From positions 2,356,001 through 2,420,000 of the forward strand of contig JAJQJQ010000036.1 in NCBI GenBank assembly GCA_028622995.1: a stretch of 64,000 bases of DNA. The letters are read 5' to 3'. A program made the translations under genes and the position numbers. Below the pieces are notes generated by a model. The model was not told the DNA's origin and ran no database searches. It worked only from the letters and a program-made list of their open reading frames with translations. Below are positions 57,978 through 64,000 of this stretch, piece by piece. The first letter of the stretch is position 1. The number at the start of each line of letters is the position of its first letter. The stretch is from Panagrolaimus kolymaensis (taxonomy: Eukaryota; Nematoda; Chromadorea; Rhabditida; Panagrolaimidae).

Positions 57978-58696
57978 TTAAAATTTACAATTAGCAATAT
58001 CTGAATAAAAATCTTTAACAATATCAAAAGTTTTAGGTTCATCAGCTCCTACTTTAATTGTATTACCTTTAAGCAGAACAAAAGGTACAGCATTAATCTT
58101 CTTTTGATGTAGCATATCCTTGAACATAGCGATCAATTCTTGCTTGATAATTAATCCAATCTTCCGTTTCTTCATTGAACTATTTGATAAACATCGTTGA
58201 ACATCAATTCGACCATTAACTTTAAACAGCTTTGGCTTGAACGTTTTCAGGCGATGAAGTGAATCCATAACATTATTAACCAATAGCGAACCAAGTTTAA
58301 CTTTAATGAATTTCTTTTCAGTTTTACCAAGATATTCTGGAGATCCAACAGCGGTTGATGAATAATTTTTATCCAAAATATGATCCAGTAATTCAAACAC
58401 GCCATTGAGCAATAATTTACGATTATCCTTTCTATTGTTTGTAAGTGCAAAATCAACATTGTAAATCATCAAAAATTCTTTTGAATTATCTGCATCCAAT
58501 CGATGAACAACGGGAGCCAATACATTAACAACTGAAGACAATTTATCAATTTGATCCTAAAAAACAAAAAGTAAAAAGATGAGAAAATTATATAAATTAT
58601 AAAACATACCTGCAAGTCCAAATTAGGCTTTTTGGCTCCTGAATGCATTCCTTCATCACCATTAATATCACGTTCAATTGGTCGCTTCTGTGGCAT
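57978..58696 (-). CDS. U6: spliced antisense gene, ORF1/FP-like candidate
   Basis: Exon 1 58696-58610, intron 58609-58557, exon 2 58556-57978; 221 residues. It is complete even though the sense ORF of this unit is truncated. Confidence 0.7.
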
Positions 58697-58936
58697 TTCT
58701 TGAATTAGCTTTAGAATTCTAACAATTATTGGATGATACTAAACATTGCTTCAAAACAACAACGATAAAATATTATTGCTCTTATGCATATAAAGCCAAA
58801 AATAACCACTTCCTTTTTTCAATCTTCAAAAAATTTATTTTTTCTCTAATTTCTTTTTCCCTTTTTTTCAACTTTCATCATCGCTCAACTAAACTCTTTA
58901 ATTTTATTATAATTTTATTTCAAACCTTAGACCATC

Positions 58937-59043
58937 GAACTCTACTGATGAGGCCCAACGATGCAGGTTTCCTTTTCAAACAAATGTAAAATACAAATTT
59001 ACTTTTATAATTAGGATGTTTAGGGTTCAGGGCCGAAACATCC
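58937..59043 (+). ncRNA. U6: permuted hammerhead-like ribozyme
   Basis: Counterpart of 34764-34870: CTGATGA at 58945-58951, predicted cut after 59020. Confidence 0.65.
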
Positions 59044-59061
59044 AAAAATAATAAAACCATA

Positions 59062-59484
59062 AAAATTCAATCTTAAAGATCTCGCTTTAATGTGTTTTTT
59101 TTTAAGTTGAATTTTATTTATTTCCAATGTCATTAAACTAAGTTATTGCATTAGCAAAGCTTAGCTAACAGCCTTAATGCTGTTATGACATTCATTCATT
59201 TATATTTTTTGATTTTTTAACATTCAAAAATCAATAAATTAAAAAAATTCAATCTTAAAGATCTCGCTTTAAAGTGATTTTTTTTAAGTTGAATTTTATT
59301 TATTCACAATGTCATTAAACTAAGTTATTGCATTAGCAAAGCTTAGCTAACAGCCTTAATGCTGTTGTGACATTTATTTACAATTTTGATTTTTGATTTT
59401 ATTTCTTTAACTATCATAACCTAAAGTCTTCAAGTAATTGTTTTTAATGCAATTCTTGCACAACCTTAATGTTGTGTTGACTTT
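59062..59484 (+). promoter_or_regulatory. U6: three-way-junction region
   Basis: Counterpart of 34889-35311, unchanged. Confidence 0.7.
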
Positions 59485-59507
59485 TTTACAAAACTTTTTT
59501 ATTTTTT

Positions 59508-60134
59508 GTAATTTGTTGATTTACTTCCAAATTGATGTGAGGTTGAAAAAGCCCACTCTTTGGAATAAATCTTCGAACCCAGGAAATTAAAATTTCATTT
59601 ATAAAATTCCTTTCACTATAAATTAAAACTTCCTGAGTGAACTCTGCTTATAACAATAATTTATAATTTTCATTTAAATAATGCCCGCTTTGGAATTCGA
59701 AAGAATTCCAAGAACCCGACATCCACACTGTTTATAAACCTTATTCTTTCATCCCACACAAAATGTGACTTAAATTACTCTTTCAACATTATTTCAGCTT
59801 ACAACTTATAATTTTATTCAATTAAAATTATTTAATCTTAACCATTCTTTCTCTTTCCTTCTTTCCTCTCTTCATAAAAGGGCAATTCAAAAACCCTAAA
59901 TCTGTACAATATATATTTAATAATTTCCTTCTTATTCTTTCTTCGAAATTAGTTATAACTTACAAAATTATTCAAATATGGTTTATTAAACGGATTCAAC
60001 GTGAACCGTTCAACTGCCTTTGAGTGATAAAAGTGGAGATCCGGACGGGAGGGATCTGACCATGCTGCCAGCAGTTGTAAAAAATACGGTTTTCATGCCT
60101 GTACCGAGAGAGGCCGCTCTCTAAAACACATCTC
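59508..60134 (+). promoter_or_regulatory. U7: PLE leader
   Basis: Same 627 bp leader as in U2. The ATG of the 20-codon frame is at 60062 and the candidate intron is 60077-60164. Confidence 0.5.
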
Positions 60135-62912
60135 GTGCCGTCTTGGTGGAGAAACCGCCGCCAGGAGGGTCATCCCAATTGGTTTAAAAAAACTCTAATT
60201 TCGAAACCTTTTAACTTTTATAAAAATTACATAACAACTATATCAAAGGAAAGAAGAAAAAGAATCATAAAACCATTTAAAACTACAGATCAAGAAGGAT
60301 ACAAGTGTAAAAAGAAAAACTGTAAAGTATGTCCTAGATTAAATAATCGTAATTTTGTTGAAAGCAGCGTAACTAAAGATAAATATTTAACCTGTAAAAC
60401 CAATAAATTTAATTGCTGTTCAAATAATTTAGTTTATCTCTTAACTTGTAAAATATGCAAAAAGCAATATGTAGGAGAAACAAAAAGAAAATTAAAACAA
60501 AGAATTAGCGAACATTTAAATAACATCAAAAATGGAACTGAAAAAACTGTCTTATGCCAACATTTTATAAATCATGAAAATAATGATTTTGAAATAGATG
60601 TCCTGGATAATATTGATTTAGAAGATAGACAAACTCGCTTAAATACCGAAGAAACATGGATCAGACTTTTAATGACTGCATATCCATATGGATTAAACGA
60701 CAATATTAAGGCTATAGGAAACCTAACAAATTTATCTTTAATAAAAGAAAAATTAGATAAATTGCCATATTTTAATTTCAACTTTCCACGAATAAAAAAC
60801 ACAAGAGGCAATAACAGAAAACGAAAAAAGAAGTTAAATAATACTAGCTCAACCGAAATAAAAAATAAAATCATCACAGCTGAAACAAACGAATTATTCC
60901 AACTTTATTACAACACCTCCAAAAATATTAAAAATAAATTAACTAAAGACGAAAATACTTTGACATTTAAAAAAAACGATTTAAAACTATTAAGTTTTAA
61001 AACTAATGATAAGAAATCTAGAATGGTAACAAATAATTTTCTAAACATAAGTCTAACTCATATCCATCCAGTCCTGGATAAAATTAAACTTGGAAAAATT
61101 TTAAACAAAATATTAAAAGAAAACCAAATAATATTACACGACAATGCTAAGTTCAGAATAATTAAAAAATGTCTGCCACCGATCAGTACTAAAGTTTTTA
61201 ATTACAACCAATTTTTAAATAACCTCACTATAAATCAAGTTAAAGAAATCAACACCTCTAAATGTATGTGTTCACCAGAACATCCATACTTTGATAACCA
61301 CCATAAACATATCATAACGGGGGATATTAACTTTATAAAAAATCTTAATCTTAAAAAAACACTAAAAATGGGTACTAAATTTAGAGATATAAATATTGTA
61401 ACAAAAAAAGAAATCGAAGAAGAAATAAATAAAGTCTTCTGCCAATTTCAAAATAAACTAATTAAAAAATATAAAATCACTAACAAACAAGCCTTAAAAT
61501 TGGAAAAACTTTGGAAAAAAGAAATAAAAAAACTCGCTAAATCTCTTTTCTTTAACTTAAACAAAAATAAACCAATTTTCAACCAAAAAGCCAAAAAAGA
61601 ACTTGAAAACATTAAAAAACATTTTATTATTACAACGGCCGATAAAGCAACAAATAACTATGCATTTACTTGCAAAAAACTATACGTTGAAAGTCTGCAA
61701 AAAGAATTAGGATGGGATAAAGAAAATATTAAAGGTAATGACACTTATAAAATAAGCGAAATAAATTTAGACGAAGTTTATACAAAATGCTGCATACTTA
61801 ACGAAAACAGAAAAATAAAAATGAATTGTGAAAAAGAAAAAGTTATTCCAAAAATTTACGCAATACCCAAGTTGCATAAAACCCCAATAAAATTCAGATT
61901 TATTACAGGTGCAAGTAATAGCGGAATTAAAGAACTATCAAAAAAACTACAACAAATATTAAAACATTTTAAAAACCAATTAAAAAATTATTGCAAAGTT
62001 ATTGAAAATAGGACAAGCTTAAAAAATTATTGGTCAATAAAAAACAGTCAAGAGTTCATTGAAAAAATAGAAAATTTAACAAAAAAAGATAATTTAAAAT
62101 TATTTTGCGCTGATTTTAACAACTTATTTACTAATTTACCTCACACCGTTGTAATTCAAAACATAAGCAACCTAATTGAATTATGCTTTAAAAACAGTAA
62201 AAAGGAATATTTAAAAGTTGGATATAATTACTGCCAATTCAGGGAAGCAAAAGAAAATGGGATGGAAAATTGCTTTACTAAAGAAGATATCATGGATTTA
62301 CTAATTCAAACACTTGATAATAGCTATGCAAAATTCGCCACAATAATTTTTAAACAAATCAATGGAATTCCACAAGGCAATAACGCTTCACCTGAAATTG
62401 CAGATTTAACTTTGACTATGATGGAATACAAATACTGTCATAATAAAGAAAACCAATTTTTTGTAAAAAATATTGCTCCATCCAGATACATGGACGACAT
62501 AATTGTAATCAACCATAAAAATATCGACTTTCAAAAAATTGCCAATAATATTTACCATGAAAGTTTAACACTCGAAACTACACATGAATCCGAATTTAAA
62601 ACAAATTACCTCGATATTACGGTTGAATTAAATCAAGGAATCAACTACAATTTATATAATAAAACTGACGCATACACCTTTGACGTGCTTAGATACTCAA
62701 ATTATCGCTCAAATATTCCTACAGTTTATAAACATAACATAATCGAGGGAGAAACATTAAGAACAGCGAGAGTTTCAAGCAATAAACATAACTTTAAAAA
62801 CGCCTATGAAAATCTAGAAAACCTACTGATACGCAATAATTACCATAAAGAAACAATCAAAAAACACAAGAATAAAGTTCTAAACAAACACAAATACTTT
62901 AACTTCATTTAA
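60135..62912 (+). CDS. U7: Naiad-type PLE protein, GIY-YIG endonuclease and RT
   Basis: Intact 925-codon frame in the second insertion, with the same protein as in U2, U4 and U5. Identity between two separate insertions, not just within one array, points to recent activity of the family or to exchange between arrays. Confidence 0.92.
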   Translation: MPSWWRNRRQEGHPNWFKKTLISKPFNFYKNYITTISKERRKRIIKPFKTTDQEGYKCKKKNCKVCPRLNNRNFVESSVTKDKYLTCKTNKFNCCSNNLVYLLTCKICKKQYVGETKRKLKQRISEHLNNIKNGTEKTVLCQHFINHENNDFEIDVLDNIDLEDRQTRLNTEETWIRLLMTAYPYGLNDNIKAIGNLTNLSLIKEKLDKLPYFNFNFPRIKNTRGNNRKRKKKLNNTSSTEIKNKIITAETNELFQLYYNTSKNIKNKLTKDENTLTFKKNDLKLLSFKTNDKKSRMVTNNFLNISLTHIHPVLDKIKLGKILNKILKENQIILHDNAKFRIIKKCLPPISTKVFNYNQFLNNLTINQVKEINTSKCMCSPEHPYFDNHHKHIITGDINFIKNLNLKKTLKMGTKFRDINIVTKKEIEEEINKVFCQFQNKLIKKYKITNKQALKLEKLWKKEIKKLAKSLFFNLNKNKPIFNQKAKKELENIKKHFIITTADKATNNYAFTCKKLYVESLQKELGWDKENIKGNDTYKISEINLDEVYTKCCILNENRKIKMNCEKEKVIPKIYAIPKLHKTPIKFRFITGASNSGIKELSKKLQQILKHFKNQLKNYCKVIENRTSLKNYWSIKNSQEFIEKIENLTKKDNLKLFCADFNNLFTNLPHTVVIQNISNLIELCFKNSKKEYLKVGYNYCQFREAKENGMENCFTKEDIMDLLIQTLDNSYAKFATIIFKQINGIPQGNNASPEIADLTLTMMEYKYCHNKENQFFVKNIAPSRYMDDIIVINHKNIDFQKIANNIYHESLTLETTHESEFKTNYLDITVELNQGINYNLYNKTDAYTFDVLRYSNYRSNIPTVYKHNIIEGETLRTARVSSNKHNFKNAYENLENLLIRNNYHKETIKKHKNKVLNKHKYFNFI

Positions 62913-63010
62913 CTGAACAAATAAGAAATACAAAAAGTTACATAAGTTTATTTGAATATTACTTACAAAGACAAAATATACAAAACAAGATAAAATGCAT
63001 TAAACAAAAG

Positions 63011-63729
63011 TTAAAATTTACAATTAGCAATATCTGAATAAAAATCTTTAACAATATCAAAAGTTTTAGGTTCATCAGCTCCTACTTTAATTGTATTACC
63101 TTTAAGCAGAACAAAAGGTACAGCATTAATCTTCTTTTGATGTAGCATATCCTTGAACATAGCGATCAATTCTTGCTTGATAATTAATCCAATCTTCCGT
63201 TTCTTCATTGAACTATTTGATAAACATCGTTGAACATCAATTCGACCATTAACTTTAAACAGCTTTGGCTTGAACGTTTTCAGGCGATGAAGTGAATCCA
63301 TAACATTATTAACCAATAGCGAACCAAGTTTAACTTTAATGAATTTCTTTTCAGTTTTACCAAGATATTCTGGAGATCCAACAGCGGTTGATGAATAATT
63401 TTTATCCAAAATATGATCCAGTAATTCAAACACGCCATTGAGCAATAATTTACGATTATCCTTTCTATTGTTTGTAAGTGCAAAATCAACATTGTAAATC
63501 ATCAAAAATTCTTTTGAATTATCTGCATCCAATCGATGAACAACGGGAGCCAATACATTAACAACTGAAGACAATTTATCAATTTGATCCTAAAAAACAA
63601 AAAGTAAAAAGATGAGAAAATTATATAAATTATAAAACATACCTGCAAGTCCAAATTAGGCTTTTTGGCTCCTGAATGCATTCCTTCATCACCATTAATA
63701 TCACGTTCAATTGGTCGCTTCTGTGGCAT
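63011..63729 (-). CDS. U7: spliced antisense gene, ORF1/FP-like candidate
   Basis: Exon 1 63729-63643, intron 63642-63590, exon 2 63589-63011; 221 residues, unchanged. Confidence 0.7.
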
Positions 63730-63969
63730 TTCTTGAATTAGCTTTAGAATTCTAACAATTATTGGATGATACTAAACATTGCTTCAAAACAACAACGATA
63801 AAATATTATTGCTCTTATGCATATAAAGCCAAAAATAACCACTTCCTTTTTTCAATCTTCAAAAAATTTATTTTTTCTCTAATTTCTTTTTCCCTTTTTT
63901 TCAACTTTCATCATCGCTCAACTAAACTCTTTAATTTTATTATAATTTTATTTCAAACCTTAGACCATC

Positions 63970-64000
63970 GAACTCTACTGATGAGGCCCAACGATGCAGG
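63970..64000 (+). ncRNA. U7: permuted hammerhead-like ribozyme, first strand only
   Basis: The window ends after segment a (helix I strand, CTGATGA at 63978-63984, helix II strand). Segments c and b would lie outside. Confidence 0.5.

Larger units (their letters stand above)
56357..64000 (+). mobile_element. Tandem Naiad-type PLE, insertion 2 (truncated unit and one full unit, cut by window end)
   Basis: A second insertion in the same orientation: U6 (56357-59507), 5'-truncated at the codon for residue 419, then U7 (59508 to beyond 64000). The unit period and sequence match insertion 1. The 5' truncation point differs from U1 (residue 312), so this is a separate event. The 3' junction lies outside the window, so the target duplication cannot be tested. 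Confidence 0.88.

Overview
The window looks like heterochromatic repeat DNA from an invertebrate animal. It is very AT-rich, carries no bacterial gene organisation, contains spliceosomal intron signals, and is filled by a retroelement type known mainly from invertebrate animals. No host housekeeping gene, tRNA or rRNA was found. I cannot name the species.

Layout. (1) 1-31861 is a head-to-tail satellite with a 134 bp monomer (type A) and a divergent type B monomer (135-137 bp). B is rare at the left and alternates with A from about 22 kb. The satellite is interrupted once, at 6743-7934, by a 1192 bp element with two identical 192 bp TG...CA terminal repeats and a 5 bp target duplication. (2) 31862-55467 is a tandem array of a Penelope-like element (PLE) of 5033 bp: one 5'-truncated unit (U1) and four full units (U2-U5), bounded by an 11-14 bp target duplication of satellite sequence. 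(3) 55468-56356 is satellite again. (4) 56357-64000 is a second PLE insertion with the same plan: a 5'-truncated unit (U6), then a full unit (U7) cut by the window end.

Each PLE unit carries, on the + strand, a leader of about 627 bp and a long ORF. The ORF has an N-terminal GIY-YIG endonuclease, a CxC linker and a C-terminal reverse transcriptase with YMDD, which is the permuted domain order of the Naiad clade. Downstream and convergent on the - strand lies a two-exon gene of 221 codons. By eye it resembles the coiled-coil RNA-binding ORF1/FP-type proteins of other retroelements. Beyond it are two RNA structures on the + strand. The first has every conserved hammerhead-ribozyme core base and three helices, but its strands occur in an order that is not a circular permutation of the normal one. 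The second is a set of three three-way-junction folds whose stems differ in sequence but keep pairing, and which share a CTTAAT loop.

How it may work (inference). Tandem transcripts are cut by the permuted hammerhead. An RNA running from the cut site in one unit to the T-run end of the next would carry a 487 nt terminal redundancy made of the three-way junctions. Template jumping through that redundancy, or copying of a circular or multimeric RNA, would give exact 5033 bp tandem units with a 5'-truncated first unit and a single flanking target duplication, as seen. The RT and endonuclease come from the sense strand; the RNA-binding-like protein would come from the antisense strand.
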